DNA of 64,000 nt from Alphaproteobacteria bacterium (GTDB taxonomy: Bacteria > Pseudomonadota > Alphaproteobacteria > Rhodospirillales > Rhodospirillaceae): positions 1 through 64,000 of the forward strand of contig JAURPI010000013.1 of assembly GCA_030835385.1 (NCBI GenBank). Direction: 5' to 3'. The translations under genes were made by a program, and so were the position numbers. Numbering within the stretch: position 1 is the first letter of the stretch; each line of letters opens with the position of its first letter. Positions 1 through 9,244 of this stretch are shown piece by piece. The notes beneath the pieces were generated by a model, which worked only from the letters and a program-made list of their open reading frames with translations, ran no database searches and was not told the DNA's origin.

Positions 1-140
1 ACTTCTGCCCCAAGGGCGATGAGGCTGGTCATCATGTTGTCGAGAACCGGATTGCCGAGGAATACGGCCCGCTCAACATCTGACGGAATAAAGTCAGAGG
101 CATAAGTCGGACGATCAGTCTTGAGTTTGCTTGTGGCCAT
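1..140 (-). CDS. Hypothetical protein, N-terminal part (cut by window edge)
   Basis: An open frame starts with ATG at 138-140 on the minus strand, preceded by a purine-rich GAGAGGGAA ribosome binding site, and runs off the left edge, so only about 46 residues are visible (begins MATSKLKTDRPTYASDF). I do not recognise the family. The visible part is hydrophilic and then amphipathic, with no signal peptide. The next gene to the right is also on the minus strand but lies about 160 bp away, and no gene is seen in that gap, so co-transcription is uncertain. Confidence 0.5.
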   Translation of the reverse strand, partial: MATSKLKTDRPTYASDFIPSDVERAVFLGNPVLDNMMTSLIALGAE

Positions 141-301
141 GGTTCCCTCTCTCTTACGGTAAGGCAGCTGCCTAGTTGTCACTACAATAGTGCGCTCTTT
201 CGAGCGGTGCAATTGTCGTTATTGCAGCGGTCATTAACCGGACCTAATGCTCTGCTTCGCCAGACATTCCCTAAGTATTTGAATCTATTAATGAAATGAA
301 T

Positions 302-1894
302 CTACTCCTTGAATGCTAGCCAGCGGGACGGATAGACCCCGCGTGCATTATCAACCCAGCCGCTGATATTAGGACGTACCAAGCGCCTCCCAGAATAGAA
401 ATATAGGGGAATCATGGGCTGGTCGGCCAAGGCCTGTTGTTCGGCTTCATAAGTTAATCTGGCGCGTTCTTCCGGATCGTTCACGTGCCAGGCCTTCAAG
501 AACAGGGCGTTGAAGGTCTCGCTGTCATATTGGGTAAAGTTTCGGGAACTAAGGTCGGACTGTAAGAACTGAATAAACGAGGCTGGTTCGTAGTTTCCCG
601 CGACATGAAGATAACGGGCCACGCTGAAATTATTATTCATGCGATCCGATGCCAGCATCTTACGTTCGGTGTTGAACAACTCCGTCTGGACACCAATCTG
701 CTGCCACATGGCACCGATCGCGGCCGCCTGTCGCGCCTGTAAGTCCTGGGTGTTGTAGCGCAGTGGAACAACCAACGAGTTGCCTGGGCCAAAGCCGGCT
801 TCTGTCAGCAGCCTTTTCGCTTCCACGCGTCTTTCTTCCATGGTCAGGTTGGCGAAGTCAGCTTTGGGGCGTTTTTCGTAGTTGCGCACTGTGGGAGGGA
901 TGTAGCTGTAGGCGGGAGTTTCACCTGTGCGCAGGACACGGTTCACCAAGGTTTCCCGATCCACCGCCATCGATAAAGCGCGTCTAACCCTGACATCGTC
1001 GAATGGGGGTTGCTTCGTGTTGAATAGGTAGAGTTCTGTCGTCAGCCCTGGCGTGACTCGAAGGGACTCAGGCATAGTTTCTTGAATCACACTGAGTTGA
1101 TTTGGCGGGAAGAAGACGAGGGCGTTCAGTTCCCCTGATTGAAACCGTCGGAAGGCCGTGTTCATGTCCTCAGAGGGGACATGGTAAACCTCATCCAGCT
1201 GAACATTCTCAGCATCGTAAAAGTAATCATTCTTCACCAGCTTGACATGTGACCCCGGTGACCACTCGGCCAATTTGAATGGACCGTTTACGACCATGTT
1301 CTCCGGGCGGGTCCATTCAGCGCCGAACTTCTCGACAACGTGCTTGGGCGCGGGGCGCGCATCAATAGCGAGAATGTCCATTAGATAGGGCGCCGGATAT
1401 GCGAGCCGGATAACCAGCGTGTCTGAATCAGTGGCTTCGACACCAAGGCTTTCCACGGGTAAGTCTCCGCGGAGAACGGCCTCGGCATTCAAGATTGGTG
1501 TAAAATACTCAGCAGTACGGGATGCCGTGGCAGGGTCGAGTTGGCGGCGAAAGGTGTAGAGGAAATCATACGCGTCGATTGGCGTTCCATCGGACCACAG
1601 TAATCCATCACGCATGTCAAAAGTATAAGTCAGACCATCGTCACTGATTGTCCACGATTCCGCTGAGCCTGGGATTGGGTCGTCCTCTGGCGAAGTCGTT
1701 GCCAGGGCAACAAACATGTCCGTCATGATCGTGGATTCAAAAGCACTGAGAAGTTTGTGCGGGTCGAGGCTTTCTGGGTCGCCACTGCCGCCACGCCGAA
1801 ATACGCGTAGATCCTGAGCCAAGACGGACGTCGCCATTAGGACTACGCACATCGCAAAGGCAACAGCCTCAATACATTTTTGGGAACGTGCCAT
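302..1894 (-). CDS. ABC transporter substrate-binding protein, family 5 (peptide/OppA type)
   Basis: About 530 residues, the usual length for solute-binding proteins of the oligopeptide/dipeptide (SBP_bac_5) family, which bind peptides or other small solutes in the periplasm for an ABC importer. There is an N-terminal signal peptide ending in VLAQ. The early ESLDPHK stretch is the characteristic N-terminal signature of the OppA/DppA group, and the mid-protein block VRRALSMAVDRE is also typical. Two ATGs lie six bases apart; the inner one (1892-1894) is preferred because the AGGA ribosome binding site sits seven bases before it. No permease or ATPase gene is visible in the window, so it is an orphan here or its partners lie beyond the left edge. 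Confidence 0.88.
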   Translation of the reverse strand: MARSQKCIEAVAFAMCVVLMATSVLAQDLRVFRRGGSGDPESLDPHKLLSAFESTIMTDMFVALATTSPEDDPIPGSAESWTISDDGLTYTFDMRDGLLWSDGTPIDAYDFLYTFRRQLDPATASRTAEYFTPILNAEAVLRGDLPVESLGVEATDSDTLVIRLAYPAPYLMDILAIDARPAPKHVVEKFGAEWTRPENMVVNGPFKLAEWSPGSHVKLVKNDYFYDAENVQLDEVYHVPSEDMNTAFRRFQSGELNALVFFPPNQLSVIQETMPESLRVTPGLTTELYLFNTKQPPFDDVRVRRALSMAVDRETLVNRVLRTGETPAYSYIPPTVRNYEKRPKADFANLTMEERRVEAKRLLTEAGFGPGNSLVVPLRYNTQDLQARQAAAIGAMWQQIGVQTELFNTERKMLASDRMNNNFSVARYLHVAGNYEPASFIQFLQSDLSSRNFTQYDSETFNALFLKAWHVNDPEERARLTYEAEQQALADQPMIPLYFYSGRRLVRPNISGWVDNARGVYPSRWLAFKE

Positions 1895-2047
1895 TTTCAT
1901 TTCCTACTAAAGATCAGTGTCATTGAGTATCCGGTGGGCCGAACACAAAGTTGCCAAATTACTTGGTCATAACTGTCGGCGCTCCTTGGATACGTCCATC
2001 ATAGTGCAAAAGTGGACACCAAGTCTGTCAGTAAAGGGAAGGGGAAT

Positions 2048-2278
2048 ATGCGCATTTCCTCCATTCAGTTGCATATCTTGATCTTTGTTTTGGCACTGCT
2101 TGCGTCGACTGGTTCTGCAGGGGCAGCGAAACTTGTCGATCAGAATGTATGTATCCTTGAGCATATGGGGAATACGCGGTCGCCAGCCGCTCGGGCTCAC
2201 ATTAGCAGTATGTGTAACTTCTTGTCGTTGCATTCAGCGAGCTTGATGTTGAACCGAGAAGAGCGGGAGTTCTCCTAA
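2048..2278 (+). CDS. Small exported protein of unknown function
   Basis: A 76-residue protein with a clear signal peptide (hydrophobic core ILIFVLALLAS, cleavage near SAGAA) and a short mature region. The mature part has two cysteines about 20 residues apart in a C-I-L-E-H-M ... A-A-x-x-H-I-x-x-x-C pattern that resembles small periplasmic proteins of unknown function found in many proteobacteria. A longer in-frame start exists at 2012, but AAGGGAAGGGG directly upstream of 2048 favours this ATG. It diverges from the solute-binding protein gene. Function is not known. Confidence 0.55.
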   Translation: MRISSIQLHILIFVLALLASTGSAGAAKLVDQNVCILEHMGNTRSPAARAHISSMCNFLSLHSASLMLNREEREFS

Positions 2279-2390
2279 TGCGTACTTAAATTTCAGACGG
2301 GTGTAGAAACGGATTTCAACGCATTTGAATTAGCGCGGTCCTGCCGACAGTTGGTTTGGGAAGGCAAGGCGATCCCGTAGTGTCCTTCCC

Positions 2391-2417
2391 CTGTCCTTCC
2401 CCCTTAAAACTTGGCCA
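2391..2417 (+). repeat. Candidate insertion-sequence terminal repeat, left copy
   Basis: A 27-bp sequence starting CTGTCCTTCCCCC and ending TTGGCCA recurs with one mismatch, in the same orientation, at 9245-9271. It lies about 45 bp before a transposase-like start (2461), which is where the terminal repeat of an IS3-family element would be. TG at the outer end fits that family. No matching right end is seen. The rest of the 488-bp gap between genes (2279-2766) holds only this element remnant. Confidence 0.6.
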
Positions 2418-2460
2418 AGTGTTGCTCTTAGCATTTGGTCTGGATTTTGGAGTGCTGGAG

Positions 2461-2634
2461 ATGGCGCGGAAGGGGTACTCGAACGAGGATGTATTGAATC
2501 TGCCGCGGCAGATTGAGCTGGACCTAAAATCAACCTTAAAACCGCAAAGCACAAGGCAGAGATTCCTATGCATATACGAAATTACTCGACTGAATGACCA
2601 TGCATTCCTGGCCAATCGCTATATGCCCCAATAA
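2461..2634 (+). pseudogene. Truncated IS3-family transposase OrfA remnant
   Basis: The frame beginning MARKGYSNEDVL and continuing N-L-P-R-Q-I-E-L-D-L matches, by memory of the family, the N-terminus of short helix-turn-helix OrfA proteins of IS3-like elements (usual pattern MARKRYSDEDxLxLLRxIE). After roughly 22-25 residues the similarity stops and the frame becomes unrelated until TAA at 2632-2634, so the element is truncated. The terminal repeat lies just upstream at 2391-2417. The remnant cannot encode a working transposase and no OrfB is nearby. Confidence 0.6.
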
Positions 2635-2766
2635 AGTCACCCATATTAAGCCGACATAGACTCTCAAATTGCGAGAATGTTACACCTTTCAGGCTTTCTT
2701 CTGGATGGGAAAATATGCAGTAATCTTGCCATTGTCCCCTCTTGACCAACCAACAAGGAAAGAAAC

Positions 2767-3624
2767 ATGAATTTCGGTAGAGGCTCATTGTTTGGCGCCG
2801 TTTCGGCTGTCACCCTCATAATTGGATCATTCTCGTCCGCAAACGCGGCTGACAACACTGATGCACGCTTGCGCAATGCAATTGCCGGTGAACACCGGTC
2901 TGCAGCAAAAGTCGCTCGAGATGCTTACCGCAACCCCTATGAGACTCTAAAGTTCTTTGGTCTTAAAGAGGACATGACTGTCCTGGAAATTTACGCACAA
3001 GGAGCGTGGTATTCAGAAATTATTGCCCCAGTGGTTGCTGGAACTGGAAAATTTGTGGGGGCCCTTCCTGACCCGACCGTTAGCGAACGGTCTAAGAATT
3101 CGTTCGATAGATATTTAGCCGCCTTTGATGAAAATAGAGATCTATATGGCGATGCCGAGGCGGCAGGCATTGGGGCTGAAGCTACTCAACCGATTGAGCC
3201 TGGTACAGCCGATCTAGTTCTCACTTTCCGCAATATTCACAATTGGATGAGCGCCGGTACCGTCGAACAAATGTACGAAATTATGTACAACTCTGCGAAG
3301 CCAGGTGGTTACTTGGGAGTAGTAGAGCATCGTGGCAACCCGATGATCAAACAAGATCCTAAAGCACGGTCAGGTTACGTCAACGAAGGTTACGCAATAA
3401 AACTCGCTGAGGACGCAGGCTGGCAACTCGTTGCGGTATCGGACGTCAACGACAATCCGATGGATGATAAGGATTATGAAGGACGCGTATGGCGTCTGCC
3501 GCAAACACTTAGGTATTTTGGCCGAGAAGGTTTTCCCGAGCTAACGGGCGCAGACCGCCAGAAAAGCTTAGCGATCGGAGAAAGCGATCGGTTTACACAT
3601 CTTTTTGTGAAGCCCGTAGAGTAA
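2767..3624 (+). CDS. Exported class I methyltransferase-fold protein (COG4798-like)
   Basis: 285 residues with a Sec-type signal peptide (residues 1-27, ending SSANA) and a SAM-methyltransferase-like core. The motif I region reads VLEIYAQGAWYSEII, in which the usual glycine-rich loop is degenerate (A-Q-G-A-W-Y), and motif IV is represented by ADLVLTFRNIHNW. It is clearly paralogous to the protein at 33245-34033, which keeps a better glycine loop. An AAGGAAAG ribosome binding site precedes the ATG. It is first in a plus-strand run followed by an unusual alpha/beta hydrolase and an aldehyde dehydrogenase. SAM is cytoplasmic, so export makes an ordinary methyltransferase reaction doubtful; what it binds is unknown. 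Confidence 0.75.
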   Translation: MNFGRGSLFGAVSAVTLIIGSFSSANAADNTDARLRNAIAGEHRSAAKVARDAYRNPYETLKFFGLKEDMTVLEIYAQGAWYSEIIAPVVAGTGKFVGALPDPTVSERSKNSFDRYLAAFDENRDLYGDAEAAGIGAEATQPIEPGTADLVLTFRNIHNWMSAGTVEQMYEIMYNSAKPGGYLGVVEHRGNPMIKQDPKARSGYVNEGYAIKLAEDAGWQLVAVSDVNDNPMDDKDYEGRVWRLPQTLRYFGREGFPELTGADRQKSLAIGESDRFTHLFVKPVE

Positions 3625-3636
3625 TTAATTTACAAC

Positions 3637-3667
3637 GTGCTCATCATCAGAATGTGGTGATGGGCAC
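3637..3667 (+). terminator. Hairpin between methyltransferase and hydrolase genes
   Basis: A 13-bp stem (GTGCTCATCATCA pairing with TGGTGATGGGCAC, including two G-U pairs) with a 5-base loop lies 13 bp after the stop at 3624. The following sequence (GCATTCTTTCG) has only a weak T-tract, so it may be an attenuator or an mRNA-stabilising hairpin and not a strong terminator. Confidence 0.45.
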
Positions 3668-3693
3668 GCATTCTTTCGTTCCTGGCTAATATC

Positions 3694-4491
3694 GTGACCA
3701 TTCGACGATCTTATTACGACTGCAAATACGGCCAACTCCACATTAGGTCCGCCTTACCTGATACTGAAATCAAAGACGCAGTTCCGCTCATCTGTTTCCA
3801 TCAGAGCCCCCAGTCTGGGAAAGTATTTACAGAAATACTGAATAGCTTTGGACAGACGAGACCGGTTTACGCACCTGATACGCCTGGGTTTGGTGAGTCA
3901 GATCCACCTACATCCGCGCCTTCGATAGAGGACTTTGCAGATGTAATGGAAGAACTGATCGATCAACTCGGACTAAAAATCTTCGATATTCTTGGCTACC
4001 ATACAGGTGCATTAACAGCGACAGAAATTGCTCTGCGACGACCTGAACTGGCTAGGCGCCTTGTATTGATTGGGCTCCCCGTCTTAACACAGAAAGAGAT
4101 AGATGCTTTCTTTGAGCAGCCCTGGCCTGTTCAAATGAACGAAGATGGATCACACATCACTACGGAATGGGAAAGGTCGGTCAAATGGGCTGGCCCTGGC
4201 ATGACCCTTCCATTAATTCAGCGCGGTTTTGTGGACAAACTTAAAGCTGGCGATTGCGCATTCTGGGGTGGGCAAGCTGCAATGCGTTATCCGTTTTCTG
4301 AGAAATTGCCGCGTTTGCAACAGCCCATTCTTGCTATCGGTCCAAAAGATGACCTTTGGGAAATTTCACCTCGGTCAGAACCCCTAATTAAGAATGGATC
4401 TTTCGAGAAATGGCCCGATCACGGCTTTGGGCTTTTCGATGTAGCAAAGAGCGCGATCGTGAAAAAAATTAGCGCCCATCTCGACGTCTAA
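3694..4491 (+). CDS. Alpha/beta hydrolase-fold protein with G-Y-H-T-G nucleophile elbow
   Basis: 265 residues, cytoplasmic by appearance. Alpha/beta hydrolase landmarks are present: the oxyanion-hole region reads HQSP (H36), followed by DTPGFGESD, a strand, then the nucleophile elbow. The elbow reads G101-Y-H-T-G105, with histidine where Ser, Cys or Asp normally stands (G-x-S-x-G). A C-terminal DHGFG could supply the usual catalytic histidine. Three further proteins in this window (29829, 30652 and 31505) share HQSP-like and H-T-G motifs. The frame starts at GTG; no strong ribosome binding site is seen. It sits between an exported methyltransferase-fold protein and an aldehyde dehydrogenase. 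A pseudoenzyme, or a lyase- or oxygenase-like chemistry, is possible. Confidence 0.75.
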   Translation: MTIRRSYYDCKYGQLHIRSALPDTEIKDAVPLICFHQSPQSGKVFTEILNSFGQTRPVYAPDTPGFGESDPPTSAPSIEDFADVMEELIDQLGLKIFDILGYHTGALTATEIALRRPELARRLVLIGLPVLTQKEIDAFFEQPWPVQMNEDGSHITTEWERSVKWAGPGMTLPLIQRGFVDKLKAGDCAFWGGQAAMRYPFSEKLPRLQQPILAIGPKDDLWEISPRSEPLIKNGSFEKWPDHGFGLFDVAKSAIVKKISAHLDV

Positions 4492-4604
4492 ACCATGGAA
4501 GTTCAGCGGGCACTAGTCCTAGTGATGGAAAATCAAACACTTTTACTGAAACCCCGAACCGGTTAGAACAACCTCCAACTGCCACAGCTAGTTTTGAGGC
4601 ACAT

Positions 4605-6053
4605 ATGCCAGACGACGCTTCTCAAATGAATACAATCCCTGTCAAGAACCCTAGAACGGGCGAGATTGACTACCATGTCACTCCTCCAACAACTGCTGAG
4701 ATTGCAAAGGAATGCCAATCTCTTAGATCAGCACAGGTCGCATGGGCCGACGCACCCGTAGCAGACCGTATGGGTATCATGCTTAAGTGGGCGGATGCGG
4801 TAGAAGCTAATCGCGATGCAATTGTAAAGGCTGAATCTAAGGATACGGGTCGCTGGAGATTATCCAGTGAAAGCCCAGACGCCGTCATTTGGGGAATTAG
4901 GGGCTGGTGCGAACGCGCAGAAGGCATCATTGAGAATGCCCTTATCGTTGGCGAATCATCGACAATGCCGTCCATAAAACTTGCCCAACAATTAGTACCC
5001 TACCCGTTATTGGGGGTTATTAGTCCCTGGAACTTTCCACTAATGCTGAGTTCAATAGACGCGATTCCGGCACTAATCGCTGGATCAGCCGCGATTATTA
5101 AGCCAAGTGAAGTCACGCCTCGCTTTATCGAACCGATACAAGAATCAATATCTGCCGTGCCGGAACTCGACAAAGTTCTTACTTACGTCGCAGGCGGCGG
5201 GCAAACGGGTCAGGACATAATCGACAACGTCGATATAATCTGTTTCACAGGGTCAGTCCCTACTGGCCGGAAAGTGGCTGAAGCCTGCGCTCGCAATTTC
5301 ATCCCTGCGTTCCTTGAACTTGGGGGCAAAGACCCGGTAGTAGTCACGAAGACGGCTGATATAGAACGCGCTACTGACGCCGTTCTTCGTGGATCCGTTC
5401 ACGCAACAGGTCAAATTTGCTTCTCTATTGAACGAGTCTATGTAGATGAATCAATTCATGATGCTTTCGTCGATCGTTTAGTAGAAAAAACCGAAGAGAT
5501 CTCACTGAATGACGCAGATATTCATAAAGGGCACGTTGGCCCCCTCATCTTTGACAAACAAGCAGGAATCATTGATCGACAAATTGATGACGCCATCGCG
5601 AAGGGCGCAAAAATTAGGAGCGGTGGAAAGTCACAAGAAATAAAGGGTGGTAAGTACGTGCCGCCAACCGTACTTACGGACGTTAGTCATGATATGGTTC
5701 TTATGCGCGACGAAACGTTTGGACCGGTAATGCCCGTCATGAAATTCTCTTCGGTTGACGAAGCTATTGCATTGGCGAACGACACCGAGTTCGGACTTTC
5801 TGCAGCGGTCATAGCAGGTGACGAAAATGAGGCTGTGGAAATCGGCAAAAGAATCAATGCGGGCGGCGTAAGCTTGATGGACACGACACTTACAGGCTCT
5901 ATCCTGCGTGATGCAGAGAAGACATCATTTAATCTATCGGGGCTCGGTGGCTCAAGGATGGGTGGCGCATCTATTCTTAGATTCTACAGAAAGAAAGCTT
6001 TGATGGTTAATCCAGACATGCCCGTAAAGCTTCAAGACCTGCACGAAACATAG
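4605..6053 (+). CDS. NAD(P)-dependent aldehyde dehydrogenase
   Basis: 482 residues, full length for the aldehyde dehydrogenase superfamily, which oxidises aldehydes to acids with NAD(P)+. The cofactor-binding block ISPWNFPLML, the FTGSVPTG loop, the glutamate in LELGGKDP (E238) and the catalytic cysteine in ATGQICFS (C272) are all present, as is the late ETFGPVMPV motif. There is no signal peptide, so it is cytoplasmic. It is the third plus-strand gene of a short catabolic run and converges with a 3-hydroxyacid dehydrogenase gene 10 bp downstream. The exact substrate is not readable. Confidence 0.92.
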   Translation: MPDDASQMNTIPVKNPRTGEIDYHVTPPTTAEIAKECQSLRSAQVAWADAPVADRMGIMLKWADAVEANRDAIVKAESKDTGRWRLSSESPDAVIWGIRGWCERAEGIIENALIVGESSTMPSIKLAQQLVPYPLLGVISPWNFPLMLSSIDAIPALIAGSAAIIKPSEVTPRFIEPIQESISAVPELDKVLTYVAGGGQTGQDIIDNVDIICFTGSVPTGRKVAEACARNFIPAFLELGGKDPVVVTKTADIERATDAVLRGSVHATGQICFSIERVYVDESIHDAFVDRLVEKTEEISLNDADIHKGHVGPLIFDKQAGIIDRQIDDAIAKGAKIRSGGKSQEIKGGKYVPPTVLTDVSHDMVLMRDETFGPVMPVMKFSSVDEAIALANDTEFGLSAAVIAGDENEAVEIGKRINAGGVSLMDTTLTGSILRDAEKTSFNLSGLGGSRMGGASILRFYRKKALMVNPDMPVKLQDLHET

Positions 6054-6063
6054 GTTTATTGTA

Positions 6064-6930
6064 TTAAGGCAATCTCAGTCTTTCGATTAAGCTGGAAGTA
6101 TCCCATCGCCCACCATTCCGGTTTTGTATATCTGCGTAAAATTGGTCCACTAAGGATGTAACTGGAAGGTCGACTCCAGATTGACCTGCTTGCTCAAGGC
6201 ATATACGCAAGTCCTTACGCATCCAATCAACGGCAAATCCGAACTCATATTTTCCTTCAATCATTGTATCCGCACGATTTTCCATTTGCCATGATTGGGC
6301 AGCGCCTTGTGAAATCGCACCAATAACGGCCTGCATATCGAGGCCGTTTGCTTGCCCAAAAGCGATTCCTTCTGATAGCGCCTGTACAAGTCCTGCAATG
6401 CAAATTTGATTGACCATTTTTGCAGTCTGTCCACTTCCGCTTGGTCCAATCAATTGATAGTTCTTGGCATATGCACTGAACACCGGGCCGCATCGATCGA
6501 ATGCGGATTGAGTGCCGCCACACATGATTGTGAGGCGCCCTTCTTTTGCGCCGGATTCACCTCCAGATACAGGCGCGTCAACAAAATCGATGCCGTCATT
6601 TGATAGCTTCTCGTTCAAAGATTTCGCTATCGTGGCCGAAGTTGTAGTGTGGTCGACAAGAATGGCTCCAGAAGAGAGCCCCGCCCGCATACCATTCTCA
6701 CCCTGCACAACCGCCTCAACATCTGGGTCATCTCCAACGCAACAGATCGCGATGTCCGCGCCTTCGCAAGCCAACCTCGGCGATTCAGAAACACGTCCAT
6801 CATGCATTGCTGCCCAGGATAAAGCCTTTTCATTCGTACGGTTATATACCGACACGTTGTGTCCTATGGCAGCCAGGTGCCCGGCCATTGGAAAACCCAT
6901 CACACCTATACCGATAAAAGCTATTTTCAT
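6064..6930 (-). CDS. 3-hydroxyisobutyrate dehydrogenase-family oxidoreductase
   Basis: 288 residues, the usual size for beta-hydroxyacid dehydrogenases. The N-terminal Rossmann motif reads GIGVMGFPMAGHL (the GxGxMGxxMAxxL signature), the substrate-binding block is DAPVSGGESGAKEG, and the catalytic lysine lies in GSGQTAKMVNQ (K171). Members reversibly oxidise 3-hydroxyisobutyrate, tartronate semialdehyde or related 3-hydroxyacids with NAD(P). A GGGGGAAG ribosome binding site precedes the ATG. It is convergent with the aldehyde dehydrogenase, as expected if both act in one degradative route, but this is inference. Confidence 0.9.
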   Translation of the reverse strand: MKIAFIGIGVMGFPMAGHLAAIGHNVSVYNRTNEKALSWAAMHDGRVSESPRLACEGADIAICCVGDDPDVEAVVQGENGMRAGLSSGAILVDHTTTSATIAKSLNEKLSNDGIDFVDAPVSGGESGAKEGRLTIMCGGTQSAFDRCGPVFSAYAKNYQLIGPSGSGQTAKMVNQICIAGLVQALSEGIAFGQANGLDMQAVIGAISQGAAQSWQMENRADTMIEGKYEFGFAVDWMRKDLRICLEQAGQSGVDLPVTSLVDQFYADIQNRNGGRWDTSSLIERLRLP

Positions 6931-7134
6931 ACTTCCCCCATCAACAAATTCCGAGCATTTAGCGCTGCATCATCCAGTCATCTTCGCCTTTGAACAGTTG
7001 CCCGACAAATGGTCAAAATAGAACCTACATCTCGTTATAGGATTGGCGAATCAATTTTTGCCTTATTATCAGCACGTCTCAGCTGTCCGGCGATCATACA
7101 AGTTTCATAGCTTTACAATTATTGGATTCAATCG

Positions 7135-8208
7135 ATGAAAAACGTTTTGAAGACACTTGCTATCTTAATCGGAGCGACATTGCTGATCTTGATGATTGTT
7201 GTGATGTCATTTTTGATCAGAGGGGGGGCTTTTGAGGAAACCGCCTCTATATCGCCCGGCCAATGCCAACCTATTGACATCGAAGAGGGAAGCGCGGAAG
7301 ACCTGCAAATAGATTGGAAGTCGAGCACCGCTTTCTTATCAGTTCTTGATAGAAGAGGCATCGTAGAAGGAAGGTCTGTAAAGGGCTCTATTCTTGCAAT
7401 GCCCCTCAATTCTGAGAAAGTTGAAGCAAGCAAAGCTCTGTTTTCACAGCCTGAAGACTTTCGCCCCCATGGTCTCAGTATTTTTGTTGCCGATAACGGC
7501 ACTCAAACTCTTATTGTAATCAATCATGCGATAGCTGGTGAACGAATAGAGATATTTGAAAAACAAGAAAGCCAGCATTTATTCCATCACGTAGAAACTA
7601 TAACGAGCCCTCTGCTGCGCGAACCTAACGATTTAGTCGCAGTTGGTCCGCGACAATTTTACGTGGCCAATGATTCCGGCGCGACAAATGGACTCGAGCA
7701 GGCCGCTGAGATGATATTTGGGTGGGGGATGTCTCCACTATTTTATTTCGATGGCGCTGGACTTAGAGTTGTGGACACCGGACTCAAGTCCTCTGGAGGT
7801 ATAAATGTCAGTCTTGACTATACAGAACTCTACGTCGGTGAAACTAGTGGTGAATCGATCCGTGTTTACAGACTCGAGCAAGATAGATCATTGGGCGAGC
7901 TTGCGGGCACAATCAACCTTCAGGCTGGCGTAGACAATATTGACGTCGCATTGAACGGAGATCTTTGGATCGCAAACCACACTAATACACTTGCTCTCGT
8001 TCAGCACTTTGGAGATTCCGACTCACCGGCGCCTACTCAAATTCAAAGGCTACAACTTTCAGCGGATTCTAGCGCCAGCATCACAACGATATACGAAAAC
8101 GATGGCACGGAGTTCTCAGCAGGAAGCGTGGGAGCGAAATTCGGCGACGAATTCTTGATAGGGTCAATTACTGAGCGAAAACTATTAAGATGCCAAATGA
8201 ATAACTAA
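7135..8208 (+). CDS. Paraoxonase/SMP-30-like beta-propeller hydrolase, membrane anchored
   Basis: 357 residues. An N-terminal hydrophobic segment (about residues 5-28) looks like an uncleaved anchor or signal. The body matches the paraoxonase (arylesterase/lactonase) family: PHGLSIF followed by LIVINH, then PNDLVAVG and FYVANDSG, which correspond to the calcium-binding propeller blades of PON enzymes, and later NIDVAL and LWIANH. Family members hydrolyse lactones and aryl esters. It is followed 62 bp later by another membrane-anchored hydrolase, suggesting a hydrolytic pair at the outer face of the inner membrane. Confidence 0.8.
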   Translation: MKNVLKTLAILIGATLLILMIVVMSFLIRGGAFEETASISPGQCQPIDIEEGSAEDLQIDWKSSTAFLSVLDRRGIVEGRSVKGSILAMPLNSEKVEASKALFSQPEDFRPHGLSIFVADNGTQTLIVINHAIAGERIEIFEKQESQHLFHHVETITSPLLREPNDLVAVGPRQFYVANDSGATNGLEQAAEMIFGWGMSPLFYFDGAGLRVVDTGLKSSGGINVSLDYTELYVGETSGESIRVYRLEQDRSLGELAGTINLQAGVDNIDVALNGDLWIANHTNTLALVQHFGDSDSPAPTQIQRLQLSADSSASITTIYENDGTEFSAGSVGAKFGDEFLIGSITERKLLRCQMNN

Positions 8209-8270
8209 TCTGATTCTTAATTCGTGCGGAATACGCCAAACATCGAATATACGTAGTTGGAGTTGGATCG

Positions 8271-9242
8271 ATGAAGTATTTGCGTAACCTGGCGCAGGGT
8301 CTCTTAATTCTCATTTTCGCCCTATTCATAATAGGTGCAGCTTTTACCTGGCACTACCGTGATATTTCAGCCAATGAGTTGCAAAAGAAATATGCGAGCA
8401 TCGAATCCAAGTTCCTGGAGATCGACGGAGTCAGGTTTCATTACCGCGATGATGGCCCCCGTGATGGACTAACTGTACTGCTCGTACATGCTCATTGGGC
8501 TAGTCTAATTATGTGGGACCAATTGGCGACTGTTCTTAGTGACAAGTATCGAGTTGTTCGTTTCGACATGGCTGGACACGGATTGACCGGAATCGATCCA
8601 AGCGGAGATTACACACTTAGTCGTGGTGTCGAATTGATGCAGCAATTTAACAAAGCCTTGGGGTTATCGAAATTCGATATTATTGGAACATCACTAGGGG
8701 GAACTCATGCGATACATTATACGATAAGAAACCCTGGTCAGGTAAACCGCCTCGTACTCCTGAACCCCGGGGCACTCAATGCGGGCGTACGCGGTCGCGA
8801 TACGGCAAGAGCGTTACCTTGGTGGATTGACGCATTGACCGTTATCACGCCACGAAGCTTTTTCCAGTTCATGCTGGAAGGAGGCTATGGCGACCCCAAT
8901 AGTGTTCCAGACGAAGTCGTCACTCGCTGGCATGAACTACAGATGGGCGACGATCATCGCAGAGCAGAGCTTGACCGCACGCAACAATACGTATCTGGAG
9001 ACATCGTTGGTATGATACGAAAACTTTCTGTACCAACATTGATTATGTGGGGTGAGGAAAATCCGGTCGTAACCGTTGATCAGGCTTACGAGTTTATTGA
9101 TCTACTGGAGAACGCCCCTGAGAAACAACTCGCGATATACCCAGGACTGGGTCACATGGCCGTGCTGGAAGACCCAATAGTCACGTCACGAGATATACGA
9201 AGTTACCTAGATGGTACCCGCTCTTTTGAGGATCATTTATAA
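8271..9242 (+). CDS. Membrane-anchored alpha/beta hydrolase (canonical serine)
   Basis: 323 residues with an N-terminal transmembrane anchor (about residues 9-28) and an alpha/beta hydrolase domain. The elbow is G-T-S-L-G with nucleophile S141, the FDMAGHGLTG turn precedes the lid, and GLGHMA near the C-terminus provides the catalytic histidine. Unlike the H-T-G proteins of this window it has an intact triad. It ends three bases before the IS-end-like repeat at 9245, so it is the last gene of the block bounded by the two repeats. Substrate unknown; carboxylic ester or lactone is most likely. Confidence 0.88.
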   Translation: MKYLRNLAQGLLILIFALFIIGAAFTWHYRDISANELQKKYASIESKFLEIDGVRFHYRDDGPRDGLTVLLVHAHWASLIMWDQLATVLSDKYRVVRFDMAGHGLTGIDPSGDYTLSRGVELMQQFNKALGLSKFDIIGTSLGGTHAIHYTIRNPGQVNRLVLLNPGALNAGVRGRDTARALPWWIDALTVITPRSFFQFMLEGGYGDPNSVPDEVVTRWHELQMGDDHRRAELDRTQQYVSGDIVGMIRKLSVPTLIMWGEENPVVTVDQAYEFIDLLENAPEKQLAIYPGLGHMAVLEDPIVTSRDIRSYLDGTRSFEDHL

Positions 9243-9244
9243 GG

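Noticed and set aside
2316-2876. Several overlapping open frames on both strands around the IS remnant
   Set aside because: They overlap each other and the transposase fragment, lack ribosome binding sites and look like chance frames in A/T-rich DNA.
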